A stretch of DNA of 64,000 bases from Castellaniella caeni NBRC 101664 (GCF_001592225.1 NZ_BCWN01000004.1:124001-188000), one strand, 5' to 3'. Numbered from the stretch's first letter, positions 25,376-34,405 are shown. The notes: generated from the sequence alone by a model not told the origin. Made by a program: numbers and translations.

Positions 25376-25558
25376 TCAGGCGACGGTAACTGCCTTCGGT
25401 TTTGCGGCTTCGGCCTGGGGCTGCTCGATGCCGGCCTGTTCCAGTATCCAATGCTCATACTTGGCATGCCACATCTGCAACAAATCGATTGTGTGAGCTT
25501 GATTCGTGTCGCCATCGCCGTCCCTGTGTGGTTCCACGTAGCCGCCATATAGACTCAT
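25376..25558 (-). CDS. Hypothetical small protein
   Basis: A possible 60-residue protein beginning MSLYGGYVEPHRDGDGD and continuing with an amphipathic segment (HTIDLLQMWHAKYEHWILEQ). AAAGGGG precedes the ATG at 25558, though closely; a start at 25582 would add eight residues. I recognise no family. It lies on the same strand as, and 35 bp upstream of, the toxin gene, so it may share a transcript. Low-confidence call. Confidence 0.4.
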   Translation of the reverse strand: MSLYGGYVEPHRDGDGDTNQAHTIDLLQMWHAKYEHWILEQAGIEQPQAEAAKPKAVTVA

Positions 25559-25646
25559 GTACCCCTTTCGTAAGTTTTTCATTCATTTGCCGTTCATCCG
25601 TGGCGATCTACCATGATTCTGACGCCTCATCCGGAGCCCGGACATC

Positions 25647-26249
25647 ATGAAATCCCCCGGTAATCGCTATCACGGCCTGTCGATCGGTCTGCATTGGCTG
25701 ACGCTCGTCCTTCTTGTGATGCTCTACGCGCTCATTGAGCTGCGGGGCCTGGCACCCAAGGGCAGCGTTTTGCGCGAAGGCATGAAAACCTGGCATGAGA
25801 CCTTGGGTTTGACCGTCTTCTGCCTGGTGTTTGCGCGCCTGGTGCTGCGCCGCCTGTTTGACGCGCCCCCCATCACGCCCGCCCCACCGCCATGGCAGGA
25901 CAAAGCCGCCCACGCCATGCACTGGATGCTCTACACCTTTTTGATCATCGTCCCCCTTCTAGGATGGCTGACGCTCAGTGCCAAAGGCAAGCCGGTGCCG
26001 TTCTGGGGCCTGGACTGGCCCGCGTTGCTGTCCCCCGACAAGCCCCTGGCGCGTACATTGCAAGATGTTCACGAGACCATCGGCACGCTGGGCTATTACC
26101 TGATCGGCCTGCACGCCGCGGCGGCGCTGTATCACCATTATTTCCTGCGCGACGACACTGTGCGACGCATGTTGCCCAGGTGCCTGAGCCGACCGCGTCA
26201 GCTCAGGCGCGCAGCGGGCCGGCCAGGTTTGCCGGGATCACCTGAATGA
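25647..26249 (+). CDS. Cytochrome b561-family protein
   Basis: A 200-residue four-helix membrane haem protein. Family features are NRYHGLSIGLHWLTLVLLVM at the N terminus, WHETLGLTVFCLVFARLVLR, HAMHWMLYTFLIIVPLLGW and VHETIGTLGYYLIGLHAAAALYHH, which supply the paired haem-ligand histidines. It ends with RDDTVRRMLP plus a basic tail. Members oxidise quinol or superoxide or pass electrons to periplasmic partners. Its last 47 bases overlap the convergent PfkB gene. Confidence 0.88.
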   Translation: MKSPGNRYHGLSIGLHWLTLVLLVMLYALIELRGLAPKGSVLREGMKTWHETLGLTVFCLVFARLVLRRLFDAPPITPAPPPWQDKAAHAMHWMLYTFLIIVPLLGWLTLSAKGKPVPFWGLDWPALLSPDKPLARTLQDVHETIGTLGYYLIGLHAAAALYHHYFLRDDTVRRMLPRCLSRPRQLRRAAGRPGLPGSPE

Positions 26250-27102
26250 CGCGCGCCGCGCTTTCGGTAGCCGCCGCCAGGGCGGACTGAGGGTCGGCGC
26301 CGCCAGCCCAGGCGTGCACGAAGGCCGAGGCGAAGGCATCGCCTGCGCCAATGGTGGACAAGGCTTCGACACGCAAGGCCGGATGGTGATGGCCTTGCGC
26401 GCCGTCGAAAAACAACGCGCCTGCCGCCCCCAGCGTCACCAAAATAGCCTGGCCGGGGCGACGCACCAGGTGGCGCGCCAGCCGCTCGGCCACGTCGGCG
26501 GACGGCTCGTCCGTTTGCGGGCCATTGTCGCCGCACAACCGGGCAGCCTCGCGCGCGTTGACGCACAGCAGGTCGGCCTCATCCCACAGGCCGTGTAAAG
26601 CTGCCGGGTCGGACAGCTGACGCGCGCCCGGCGTGACCACCAGCTTGAAGGGGCGCGCGGTGCGCGGCGCAAGCGAGCGCTGTAGCCAGGCCTGCGATTC
26701 GAGCGACAGGCCGGTGACGTATACGACGTCGGCGTGCGCCAGGCCCGGAAACCCCGATTCGCCCACCCAGGCGCTGGCGCCGCGCTGCGCATAGGCGCGC
26801 GCCGCGCCGGAATCATCCACCATCACCACGGCCTTGCCGGTGGGCAGGCGGTGATCGGGGATTTGCGCCTGGATGCCGTGACGCTGCAGCAAATCGCGGA
26901 TGAGCCCGCCTTCGAGGTCGCGCCCGACGCAGGCATGCACCGCCACCCGGGCGCCGTGCGCGGCAACGTTGAGGGCTGCGTTGACGGCGCCGCCCCCGGC
27001 GTACAGGCCGATGTGCTCGACATCCTGCTTGGCGCCCCGCATCGGCCGCACCCGGGACACGACGATATCCACGATGGCGGCACCGATGGTCGTAAACTGC
27101 AT
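26203..27102 (-). CDS. PfkB-family carbohydrate kinase
   Basis: A 299-residue ribokinase-fold protein. The N-terminal GLYAGGGAVNAALNVAAHGA supplies the substrate-binding glycines, and the C-terminal signature STIGAGDAFASAFVHAW contains the catalytic aspartate. It most resembles sugar or pseudouridine-kinase-like members, but the phosphate acceptor cannot be named from sequence. It stands alone, convergent with cytochrome b561 with a 47-base overlap. Confidence 0.87.
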   Translation of the reverse strand: MQFTTIGAAIVDIVVSRVRPMRGAKQDVEHIGLYAGGGAVNAALNVAAHGARVAVHACVGRDLEGGLIRDLLQRHGIQAQIPDHRLPTGKAVVMVDDSGAARAYAQRGASAWVGESGFPGLAHADVVYVTGLSLESQAWLQRSLAPRTARPFKLVVTPGARQLSDPAALHGLWDEADLLCVNAREAARLCGDNGPQTDEPSADVAERLARHLVRRPGQAILVTLGAAGALFFDGAQGHHHPALRVEALSTIGAGDAFASAFVHAWAGGADPQSALAAATESAARVIQVIPANLAGPLRA

Positions 27103-27279
27103 GACGGAAGCCTCCTCAGGCGGGCAAAAGCGATCAGGCTACTGCACGGCACGCCTTCCTGGCAATGGTCGGCAGCCAATCCATGGCCACCTAGGGTTTA
27201 CCCTTATGCAGTACACTGCATTGCCGCACGGCACCTCCACACCACATCGTCACACGGTTCCCCAGCCCTTTTTTCGTCC

Positions 27280-28494
27280 ATGCCCCAGACATCCACTTCC
27301 GCCGCCTCATCGACGGCTTCCGCCCGCCTGGTGATCTTTGCTCTGGCGATCGGCGCTTTTGCCATCGGCACCACCGAATTCGCCACCATGAGCCTGCTGC
27401 CCTATTTCGCACAGGATCTGGGCATCGACGCCCCCACTGCCGGGCACGTGATCAGCGCCTACGCGCTGGGCGTGGTCGTGGGCGCGCCCCTGCTGACCGT
27501 GCTGGCGGCGCGCATCGCCCGGCGCACCCTGCTGATCGCGCTGATGGGCATGTTCGCCGTCTTCAACGCCCTGTGCGCCTTTGCGCCTAATTATGAGTCG
27601 CTGCTGGTGCTGCGTTTTCTCAGCGGCCTGCCCCACGGCGCCTACTTCGGCATCGGTTCACTGGTGGCCGTCTCGATGGTGGACTACCGGCAGCGCAACC
27701 AGGCCGTGGGCCGCATGTTTCTGGGCCTGACGGTGGCCACCATCGTCGGCGTGCCCTTTGCCAACTGGCTGGGCCACGCGCTCACCTGGCGCTGGGGTTT
27801 TGCGCTCGTGGCCGCCTCGGGCCTGCTCACCATGGCTCTGATCGCCCGTCTGGCACCCTACAGCCCGCCCGCCGTCGGCGCCAGCCCGCTGCGCGAGCTG
27901 GGCGCCCTGAAGCACCTGCAGGTGTGGCTCACGCTGGCGGTGGGCGCCATCGGCTTTGGCGGCCTTTTTGCCGTCTACACCTATCTGGCCGACATCCTGC
28001 TGCAAGTGACGCACGTGTCGCCCGACGGCGTGCCGCTGGTGCTGGCCGTCTTTGGCATCGGGCTGACGGTGGGCAACATCATCATGCCCTGGCTGGCCGA
28101 CAAGGCGCTCATGCCCACGGCAGCCGGGCTGCTGCTCTGGAGCGCCGCCATGGGGGCACTGTTTCCGCTGGCCGCGGGCAATGCCTGGACGATCTCGCTG
28201 AGCGTCTTTTTCATCGGCTTCGGCGGCGCCCTGGGCACCATCTTGCAAACCCGCCTGATGGACGTGGCACAACACGCGCAAGGGCTGGCCGCGGCGCTCA
28301 ATCACTCGGCGTTCAATTTCGCCAACGCCCTGGGCCCTTTGCTGGGCGGCATGGCGATCGCGGGCGGCTACGGCTGGACGTCGCCCGGCTGGGTGGGCAC
28401 CGGCCTGGCGCTGGGCGGCTTTGTGATTTTGATGGTGTCGATTGCCGTAGACCGCTGGCGCGGCCCCCAGCCCCTGTCAGCCAGCCACGTTTAA
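27280..28494 (+). CDS. MFS drug/solute exporter (DHA1 family)
   Basis: A 404-residue twelve-helix transporter of the DHA1 group (AraJ/YdhP-like). Helix 1 reads FAIGTTEFATMSLLPYFAQDL, the AraJ/NepI-type entry, and the 2-3 loop has ARIARRTLLIALMG. Family members export sugars, purine nucleosides or drugs. No ribosome-binding site is obvious before ATG 27280, but the alternative upstream frame has no family sequence. Confidence 0.87.
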   Translation: MPQTSTSAASSTASARLVIFALAIGAFAIGTTEFATMSLLPYFAQDLGIDAPTAGHVISAYALGVVVGAPLLTVLAARIARRTLLIALMGMFAVFNALCAFAPNYESLLVLRFLSGLPHGAYFGIGSLVAVSMVDYRQRNQAVGRMFLGLTVATIVGVPFANWLGHALTWRWGFALVAASGLLTMALIARLAPYSPPAVGASPLRELGALKHLQVWLTLAVGAIGFGGLFAVYTYLADILLQVTHVSPDGVPLVLAVFGIGLTVGNIIMPWLADKALMPTAAGLLLWSAAMGALFPLAAGNAWTISLSVFFIGFGGALGTILQTRLMDVAQHAQGLAAALNHSAFNFANALGPLLGGMAIAGGYGWTSPGWVGTGLALGGFVILMVSIAVDRWRGPQPLSASHV

Positions 28495-28511
28495 GGCAGG
28501 CCGGGACGGTA

Positions 28512-29363
28512 TCAGACCAGGCCGATGGCGGCGAAATCGGCGGCGGCGTGACGCTCGCGCAGCACGGCCTCGCCCGAAGTACGGTTGACCGCCTGCCCGC
28601 GCCGCACGGCGGGGCGCTCGGCCAGCTGCCGGGCCCAGCGCTGCACGTGCGAATATTCGTGCACCGAGAGGAACTCGGCGGCGTTGTACAGCTGCCCCAG
28701 CACCAGCCCGCCGTACCAGGGCCAGATGGCCATGTCGGCGATGGTGTAGGCATCACCCGCGACGAACTCGTGCTGCGCCAGACGCTGGTCGAGCACGTCG
28801 AGCTGGCGCTTGGTTTCCATGGCAAAGCGGTCGATGGCGTATTCGATCTTGAACGGGGCGTAGTTGTAGAAATGCCCGAAGCCGCCGCCCACGTACGGGG
28901 CGCTGCCCACCTGCCAGAACAGCCACGACAGGCACTGCGCGCGCGCCGCTGCCTCGGTGGGCAAGAACGCGCCGAATTTCTCGGCCAGGTACTGCAAGAT
29001 GGCGCCCGATTCAAAGATGGCAACAGGCGCCTGTACGCTGCGATCGACCAGCGCCGGAATCTTGGAATTGGGGTTGATGCCCACGAAGCCGCTGCCGAAC
29101 TGATCGCCCTCGCCGATGCGGATGAGCCAGGCATCGTACTCGGCCCCGCCGTGCCCCGCCGCCAACAGCTCTTCGAGCAGGATGGTGACCTTGATACCGT
29201 TGGGCGTACCCTGCGAATACAACTGCAGGGGATGCTTGCCCACCGGCAGTTCCTGGTCGTGCGTCGGGCCCGAAACCGGGCGGTTGATACTGGCGAAACG
29301 CCCGCCGCTGGGTTTTTCCCAGACCCAAACCTTGGGCGGAACGTATTCGGACGACTGACTCAT
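28512..29363 (-). CDS. yghU: Glutathione-dependent disulfide-bond oxidoreductase YghU
   Basis: A 283-residue glutathione transferase-like protein with the N-terminal YghU extension (YVPPKVWVWEKPSGGRFASI) before the thioredoxin fold, then GIKVTILLEELLAAG, and IPALVD with FESGAILQYLAEKFG for glutathione binding. The C-terminal helical domain follows. YghU reduces disulfides using two bound glutathiones. Length matches the family (about 280). It is convergent with the MFS gene. Confidence 0.92.
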   Translation of the reverse strand: MSQSSEYVPPKVWVWEKPSGGRFASINRPVSGPTHDQELPVGKHPLQLYSQGTPNGIKVTILLEELLAAGHGGAEYDAWLIRIGEGDQFGSGFVGINPNSKIPALVDRSVQAPVAIFESGAILQYLAEKFGAFLPTEAAARAQCLSWLFWQVGSAPYVGGGFGHFYNYAPFKIEYAIDRFAMETKRQLDVLDQRLAQHEFVAGDAYTIADMAIWPWYGGLVLGQLYNAAEFLSVHEYSHVQRWARQLAERPAVRRGQAVNRTSGEAVLRERHAAADFAAIGLV

Positions 29364-29402
29364 GACATGACTCCTTGTGGATGGCTGTTCACCCGTTCGC
29401 GC

Positions 29403-29600
29403 CTATTCGCGCGGGTGTACGGGGCAGGTATTGATGCCCAGCAGCGCATAGAGCGGGCAGAAGCGAAAGAGCGCCGTGGCGATGGCCACCAGGCCCAGCC
29501 AGCCCCACCAGCCGACGGTGCCGTTGGCGGCGAGGACGATCAGGACGAGGCCCAGGATGAGCCGCAGGACGCGGTCGATGGTGCCGACATTGAGTTTCAT
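29403..29600 (-). CDS. DUF2892 small inner-membrane protein
   Basis: A 65-residue protein with two hydrophobic helices: TIDRVLRLILGLVLIVLAA and WLGLVAIATALFRFCPLY, ending LLGINTCPV. The R-x-x-R-x-x-x-G start and the C-P-x-Y-x-x-L-G-x-x-T-C ending are the DUF2892 signature. Function unknown; members are often associated with rhodanese or sulfur genes, not seen here. Confidence 0.85.
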   Translation of the reverse strand: MKLNVGTIDRVLRLILGLVLIVLAANGTVGWWGWLGLVAIATALFRFCPLYALLGINTCPVHPRE

Positions 29601-29692
29601 GGTGCAAGCCTCTTGGTGGTCGTGAAGGACAGGCCTCATTGCAGCACACAGGCCGCGCCGATGCCTTGCCCCGCATCAACCCGGGACCACGA

Positions 29693-29929
29693 TCAATAGT
29701 GCGGCGGGCGCTCGTCGGCGGGGTTGCGCGCGCCCGCCGGGCCTTCGGGCGCCTGCTGCTGGCGCAGCCCGGCCAGCGCACGCGCCAGCCCCTCGATCTG
29801 CTGTTGCTGGCGAAAGACCGTCTGATTCAGGCGGTCGAGCAGATCGTCTGCATAGGCTGTCTTCAATTCCAGCTCGATGATGCGCTTTTCAAGCGCGCCT
29901 GCATCATCTGCCACTTCACTCACCTTCAT
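29693..29929 (-). CDS. slyX: SlyX protein
   Basis: A 78-residue coiled-coil protein: LEKRIIELELKTAYADDLLD and LNQTVFRQQQQIEGLARAL, ending in the family tail DERPPHY. Length and tail match SlyX, whose function is unknown despite its frequent place near slyD. Confidence 0.9.
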   Translation of the reverse strand: MKVSEVADDAGALEKRIIELELKTAYADDLLDRLNQTVFRQQQQIEGLARALAGLRQQQAPEGPAGARNPADERPPHY

Positions 29930-29991
29930 GCTGCGGACAAGCCTGCATTACAGCACATCGCAGGCGTGTCGGCCCGCGCGGGGCAAACCGC

Positions 29992-31239
29992 TCAGGCGGC
30001 GAGAAAGTCGGCCAGCAGGCCCGCCATCACCCGCGTGGCGCCCTTCAGGTCGCTGAGCAGCACGTGTTCGTCAGCCTGCTTGGCGCGCGATTCGAGCACC
30101 GTGCGCGGGCCCGCACCGTACATCACAGTGGGGATGCCGTGCTCGGCGTAGAGGCGCGCATCGGCGTACAGCGGCGTGCCCAGCGCCGGGATCGCCTCGC
30201 CGAACACGGCCTGCGCCTGGCGCTGCAGGCTGGCTACGAGCTTTTCGTGCCCGGGCAGCGGGCGCAGGGGACGCGCCAGCAGCAGGCGGCGGACGTCCAC
30301 CGTGATGCCGGGCAGGCCCTCGACCGCCGCGGCGATGAAGGCGCGCACCTGGGCCTCGACCTGCACCGGGTCTTCTTCGGGAATGAGGCGTCGATCCATC
30401 TTCAAGACCACCTTGCCCGGCACGACGTTGGTGTTGGTGCCACCATCGATGCGGCCCACGATCATGGTGGGATTGGTGATGCCGTCAATCGCCGAATGCA
30501 CCTCGTCCAGGGCGGCCGCCTGGCGGTAGATTTCGGCCAGGATGCGGCTGGCCGCCTGCAGCGCGTCGTGCCCCGTCTTGGGCGCCGAGCCGTGCGTGGC
30601 CTTGCCATGGACGGTCACCTCGAACTGCAGGCAGCCGTTGTGCGCCGTCACCACGGCGTGGCTGAAGCTTGCGCACACCACGTAATCCGGCTTGCTCAGG
30701 CCATGTTCGAGCAGCCAGCCCGGGCCCTTCAGACCGCCGAATTCTTCATCGTAGGTAAAGTGCAGCTCGACGCCGCCTTTCAGCGGCGCGCCGCTGGCTT
30801 CCAGGGCGCGCACGGCGTGCAGATAGGTGGTGAAGTCGCTCTTGGAGACCGCCGAGGCGCGCCCATACAGGCGGCCATCGACCACCTCGCCACCGTAGGG
30901 GTCGTGCGTCCAGCCCTCGCCCGGCGGCACCACGTCGCCGTGGGCGTTCAGGGCGATCACCGGGCCGCCCGGCGCGTAGGCACGGCGCACGATGAGGTTG
31001 GTGATGCTTTGCATGCCATAGGCCTTCATTTCGTCGTCCGGCACGGCATGGCGCTCGACCGTCCAGCCCCAGCCTTCCAGTTCGCGGGCCACGGCCTCGG
31101 CGTGCGGCGCCGTGTCGCCCGGCGGCGTGTCGGTGGGAATCCCCACCAGGCGCTGCAAGAACGCCACCTGCTCATCAAAATGCGCGTCCACCCAGGCGTC
31201 GAGCCGGGGGCGCAGGGTATCCGCGTTGTTCGTCGTCAT
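29992..31239 (-). CDS. M20-family peptidase/deacylase (ArgE/DapE-like)
   Basis: A 415-residue M20 metallohydrolase. The zinc motifs appear as NAHGDVVPPG and the YDEEFGGLKG glutamates, with THGSAPKTGHDAL in the lid region. I chose ATG 31239 because AGGAG lies nine bases upstream; ATG 31245 is too close to that site. It is downstream of the allantoicase gene on the same strand, but a terminator (31303-31329) separates them, so it is probably a separate unit. The substrate is unknown; an amidohydrolase acting on an ureido compound is one possibility suggested only by neighbourhood. Confidence 0.85.
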   Translation of the reverse strand: MTTNNADTLRPRLDAWVDAHFDEQVAFLQRLVGIPTDTPPGDTAPHAEAVARELEGWGWTVERHAVPDDEMKAYGMQSITNLIVRRAYAPGGPVIALNAHGDVVPPGEGWTHDPYGGEVVDGRLYGRASAVSKSDFTTYLHAVRALEASGAPLKGGVELHFTYDEEFGGLKGPGWLLEHGLSKPDYVVCASFSHAVVTAHNGCLQFEVTVHGKATHGSAPKTGHDALQAASRILAEIYRQAAALDEVHSAIDGITNPTMIVGRIDGGTNTNVVPGKVVLKMDRRLIPEEDPVQVEAQVRAFIAAAVEGLPGITVDVRRLLLARPLRPLPGHEKLVASLQRQAQAVFGEAIPALGTPLYADARLYAEHGIPTVMYGAGPRTVLESRAKQADEHVLLSDLKGATRVMAGLLADFLAA

Positions 31240-31302
31240 GTCCATCTGCTCCTGGATTCTGGCGGGCGGCCAGCCGCGCCGGATTTTCAATGAAGGCATT
31301 TG

Positions 31303-31329
31303 AAAAAACAGGCGCCCGCAGGCGCCTGT
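31303..31329 (-). terminator. Rho-independent terminator of the puuE-alc transcript
   Basis: On the minus strand a perfect 9-bp stem ACAGGCGCC/GGCGCCTGT with loop TGCG ends in a run of Ts (plus-strand A6 at 31303-31308). It lies 50 bases after the allantoicase stop. Confidence 0.88.
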
Positions 31330-31380
31330 GCGATCGATACCCCGGCATCGCGCCGGGGACACTGGCCGGGACGGCGCGCG

Positions 31381-32421
31381 TCAGCGGGCCAGACGGCCCC
31401 AGATGCGCACGCGGCTGATGCCGCCGTCGGGGAACATGTTCACCCGCACGTGCGAGACCGGGCCCACGGCCTTGAGGGTAGCGCCTTCGTAGAAGTGCTG
31501 CTTGTCCATCTCGGTCTTCTGTTCGCCCAGCACTTCGGGCCAGAACATGGCTTGCGTGACCAGGGACTGATCGGTGGACTCTTTCACCAGGGCGCCTTGC
31601 ACCGACACGCGGTCGGGGTAGTTGCCCTTGAAGTGGGCGGTGTCGATTTCGATCTTCTCGACCGTGACCGGGTGGCCCAGCTCGATGATGACCCAGTCGT
31701 TGCCCGGTTCGCGGCGGCGACGGGTTTCCCAGCCGTCGCCCATGTTGACGCCACGGCCCGGCGTGAGCAGAGGCATGGGCGAACCGAAGTGCGAGTCGTT
31801 ATAGGCGACGATGCGCCCGCCGCTGGCCAGCGCCGAGACTTCGTACAGCGCGCTGGGATCTTGCTTGTCCCAGTTGCAGGCCGGCTGGCCGTAGACACGC
31901 AGGCGGGCCACGCCGCCGTCCGGGAAGATGTTCAGGCGCACGTGCGACCACACGCGCTCGTCGTCGAATTCGACGAAGTGGTGCGAATTGCCTTGCAGCG
32001 ACTTGGCGGGCACCAGTTCGACCCACTCGGTCTGGGCATCGGGTTCGCCTGCGCAATTGGCCACCTGCACCGAGGCCGCGGGCGGGAAGTTGCCGGTGAA
32101 GTGGCTGGTGTTGATGTCCAGCCCCCGGATGCTGCCGGGCAGGCCCAGCTTGATGATGGCGGTATCGTTGCCGCCATTGCGGCGGCGCTGGGTTTCCCAG
32201 CCGTCCATCCACTTGCCATGGTCATCGAACTTGCCCACGATGAAGACGGGCTCGGAGTCTTGCAACATGCGCGAGGCGCTGGCAAAGAACTCGTCCGTGC
32301 ACGACACGATCTTGGCACCCAGCTTTTCGCTGGCCAGATTGGGGTGACGGGTGGCAAAGGCTGGAAGATCGACAGCCGGGGCGTCGATCACGGTGCCGAC
32401 GGGCAGATTGGGTGAGGCCAT
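31381..32421 (-). CDS. alc: Allantoicase
   Basis: A 346-residue allantoicase built of two similar jelly-roll repeats; each contains a GWETxRRR segment ([20 protein letters not shown] and [20 protein letters not shown]) and a [18 protein letters not shown] / [18 protein letters not shown] ending. It hydrolyses allantoate to ureidoglycolate and urea. The start MASPNL at 32421 follows usual family length; an in-frame upstream extension is not conserved. It follows puuE, 171 bp away, in the minus-strand arm of the purine locus. Confidence 0.95.
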   Translation of the reverse strand: MASPNLPVGTVIDAPAVDLPAFATRHPNLASEKLGAKIVSCTDEFFASASRMLQDSEPVFIVGKFDDHGKWMDGWETQRRRNGGNDTAIIKLGLPGSIRGLDINTSHFTGNFPPAASVQVANCAGEPDAQTEWVELVPAKSLQGNSHHFVEFDDERVWSHVRLNIFPDGGVARLRVYGQPACNWDKQDPSALYEVSALASGGRIVAYNDSHFGSPMPLLTPGRGVNMGDGWETRRRREPGNDWVIIELGHPVTVEKIEIDTAHFKGNYPDRVSVQGALVKESTDQSLVTQAMFWPEVLGEQKTEMDKQHFYEGATLKAVGPVSHVRVNMFPDGGISRVRIWGRLAR

Positions 32422-32592
32422 GGAAATACGCTCCAGAGATTCAGAAAAACCCGTCCGGACGATGCGGCCCGGACGATGAGGCGCCGGGCGCACCCGGCGG
32501 AGAAAACTGCGTGAGCGGGGGGCGGGCATGATCGCCCTCCCACAGGGGGGGGCGGAAAGAAACCGCGGGCCTCTTTCCGGGTGACAGGCGAA

Positions 32593-33522
32593 TCAGGCCG
32601 CCTGGAAGGGGTGCTCTTTGGCCCAGTGGCGGGCAATGTCGGCACGCGTGGCAATCCAGACGCGGTCGTGCTTCTGGATGTGGTCGAGGAAGCGCTGCAG
32701 GCCGGCGAAGCGGGCGGGACGGCCCGTCAAGCGGCAGTGCAGGCCCACCGACATCATCTTGGGCGCGGTTTCGCCCTCGGCGTACAGCACGTCGAAGGCA
32801 TCGCGCAGGTAGTGGAAGAAGTGGTCGCCCGTGTTGAAGCCCTGCGGCGAGGCAAAGCGCATGTCGTTGGTGTCGAGGGTGTAGGGGACGATGAGCTGCG
32901 GGTGCTTTTTGCCGTGGCCCAGGTCTACCTCCGTCCAGAACGGCAGATCATCGCCGTAGTAGTCGGCGTCGTACAGGAATTTGCCTTCTTCCGCGACGAT
33001 CTTCAGGGTATTGGGGCTGTCACGCCCGGTATACCAGCCCTCGGGGTGGCGGCCCAGCAACTGGGTGACGATTTCGACGCAGCGCTGGAAGTGCTCGCGC
33101 TCGACCGATTCGGGCACGTTCTGGTAGTGAATCCAGCGATAGCCGTGGCAGGCCACTTCGTGGCCCAGCTCGACGAAGGCGCGCGCCACTTCGGGGTTGC
33201 GCTCGAGCGCCATGCCCACGCCAAACACCGTCAGCGGCAGGCCGCGGCGCTCGAACTCGCGCAGAATGCGCCACACCCCGGCACGCGAGCCGTATTCGTA
33301 GATGGATTCCATCGACAGGTGGCGGTCGGGATACGAGGCCGCGCCGATGATCTCGGACAGAAACTGCTCGGAACCGGCATCGCCATTGAGCACGCAGTTC
33401 TCGCCGCCCTCTTCGTAATTCATGACGAACTGCACGGCCACGCGTGCCTTGCCCGGCCAGTTGGCCTGCGGGGGCGTGCGGCCATAGCCGATGAGGTCAC
33501 GCGGGTAATTGGGATCAGTCAT
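32593..33522 (-). CDS. puuE: Allantoinase PuuE (polysaccharide deacetylase-like)
   Basis: A 309-residue metal-independent allantoinase of the polysaccharide deacetylase fold. Family text includes RDLIGYGRTPPQANWPGKAR near the N terminus, VMNYEEGGENCVLNGD, ESIYEYGSRAGVWR and GHEVACHGYRWIHYQNV. AGGAG lies seven bases before the ATG at 33522. It opens allantoin to allantoate, the substrate of the adjacent allantoicase. The gap to alc (32422-32592, 171 bp) includes a run of G bases and no gene. Confidence 0.95.
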   Translation of the reverse strand: MTDPNYPRDLIGYGRTPPQANWPGKARVAVQFVMNYEEGGENCVLNGDAGSEQFLSEIIGAASYPDRHLSMESIYEYGSRAGVWRILREFERRGLPLTVFGVGMALERNPEVARAFVELGHEVACHGYRWIHYQNVPESVEREHFQRCVEIVTQLLGRHPEGWYTGRDSPNTLKIVAEEGKFLYDADYYGDDLPFWTEVDLGHGKKHPQLIVPYTLDTNDMRFASPQGFNTGDHFFHYLRDAFDVLYAEGETAPKMMSVGLHCRLTGRPARFAGLQRFLDHIQKHDRVWIATRADIARHWAKEHPFQAA

Positions 33523-33572
33523 GAAAAGTCTCCTGGTGAATGAAAGCGCTGGTGGATGCCCGCTGCCGGGCA

Positions 33573-34331
33573 TCAGCGCCGCACGCTAAAGGCCGACCAG
33601 GGGTTGGAAGCGTCGTCCGACGGGCTTCCGACCCGCTGCTCGCAATCCTGCAAATGATGGTTCATGGCCGCCTTGGCGCCCTGCGCGTCGCGCTGGCGGA
33701 TGCGGTTCAGGATGTCCTGGTGCTCGACGTACGAGCAAGTGCTGCTTTCGGGGCTGCCCCCCAGGGCAATGATGAGCGTGGTGCGCGCGCACAGGCCCGA
33801 GAGCATGTCGGTGAGCACCTGGTTGTCGAGCAGGCGGGCCAGCTCGACGTGAAAGGCGTTGGACAGGCGCAGCCAGCTGATGCGGTCGCCCTGCTCGTAG
33901 GCCCGATGCTCGCGGCTGACCATGTCGTCCAGGGCCGTCAGGCGCTGCTCGACGTCGTCGAGCGCCACCAGCTGGTCGATGGTGAAGCTTTCCAGCGCCC
34001 GGCGCATGGCAAAGACGTCGCGCACTTCCTTGGGCGTGGCCTGCCAGACGCGCGCGCCGCGGTTGGGCTCGATGAGCACGATCTTGTCGTAGGCCAGCTG
34101 CGCCAGGGCGGCGCGCACCGTGCTGCGCGAGCAGTCGAAAATCGAGCACAGGGTGGCCTCGGTGAGCTTGGCACCGGGCAGCAGGCGGCGATCCATGGCG
34201 GCGTCGAAGATTTCGCCATAGACGCGCTCGACTTCGGACGGATTGCTGGCCGCCTTGGGATTGCGCAGGGACGAGGCCCTGGGAGCGCGCAGATCGGGCG
34301 AGGCGCCACGCGGGGGTTTCAACTGAAGCAT
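33573..34331 (-). CDS. GntR-family (FCD) regulator of purine catabolism
   Basis: A 252-residue regulator: winged HTH (about residues 30-95, with YGEIFDAAMDRRLLPGAKL, CSRSTVRAALAQLAYDKIV) and an all-helical FCD effector domain (MRRALESFTIDQLVALDDV, AFHVELARLLDNQVLTDM). I chose ATG 34331; a TTG at 34382 would place the start in the promoter. It heads the minus-strand arm (regulator-puuE-alc) and is divergent from uraH-puuD; two palindromic operators in the gap are its probable targets. Likely a repressor released by a urate-pathway intermediate. Confidence 0.9.
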   Translation of the reverse strand: MLQLKPPRGASPDLRAPRASSLRNPKAASNPSEVERVYGEIFDAAMDRRLLPGAKLTEATLCSIFDCSRSTVRAALAQLAYDKIVLIEPNRGARVWQATPKEVRDVFAMRRALESFTIDQLVALDDVEQRLTALDDMVSREHRAYEQGDRISWLRLSNAFHVELARLLDNQVLTDMLSGLCARTTLIIALGGSPESSTCSYVEHQDILNRIRQRDAQGAKAAMNHHLQDCEQRVGSPSDDASNPWSAFSVRR

Positions 34332-34371
34332 CGGCACGAGCGATCGAAGGTCGATTGCATGATCAACAAAA

Positions 34372-34383
34372 ATTGTTGACAAT
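34372..34383. promoter_or_regulatory. GntR operator copy 1 (ATTGT-TG-ACAAT)
   Basis: A perfect 5-bp palindrome with a two-base centre, the usual size of FCD-GntR sites. It overlaps the -35 of the plus-strand promoter and the first base pairs of the minus-strand -10, so occupancy should block both. The identical 12-mer recurs 44 bp away. Confidence 0.75.
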
Positions 34384-34405
34384 TATTGTGGATCAAACGA
34401 AAATC
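34377..34405 (+). promoter_or_regulatory. Promoter for uraH-puuD
   Basis: TTGACA (34377-34382), 17-bp spacer, GAAAAT (34400-34405, four of six matches to TATAAT). Transcription would begin near 34412, inside or next to operator copy 2, leaving a leader of about 180 bases before uraH; I see no gene in that leader. Confidence 0.6.

Noticed and set aside
31119-33600. M20 peptidase assigned as allantoate amidohydrolase
   Set aside because: An allantoicase is already present for that step, a terminator separates the M20 gene from it, and the sequence shows no feature specific for allantoate.
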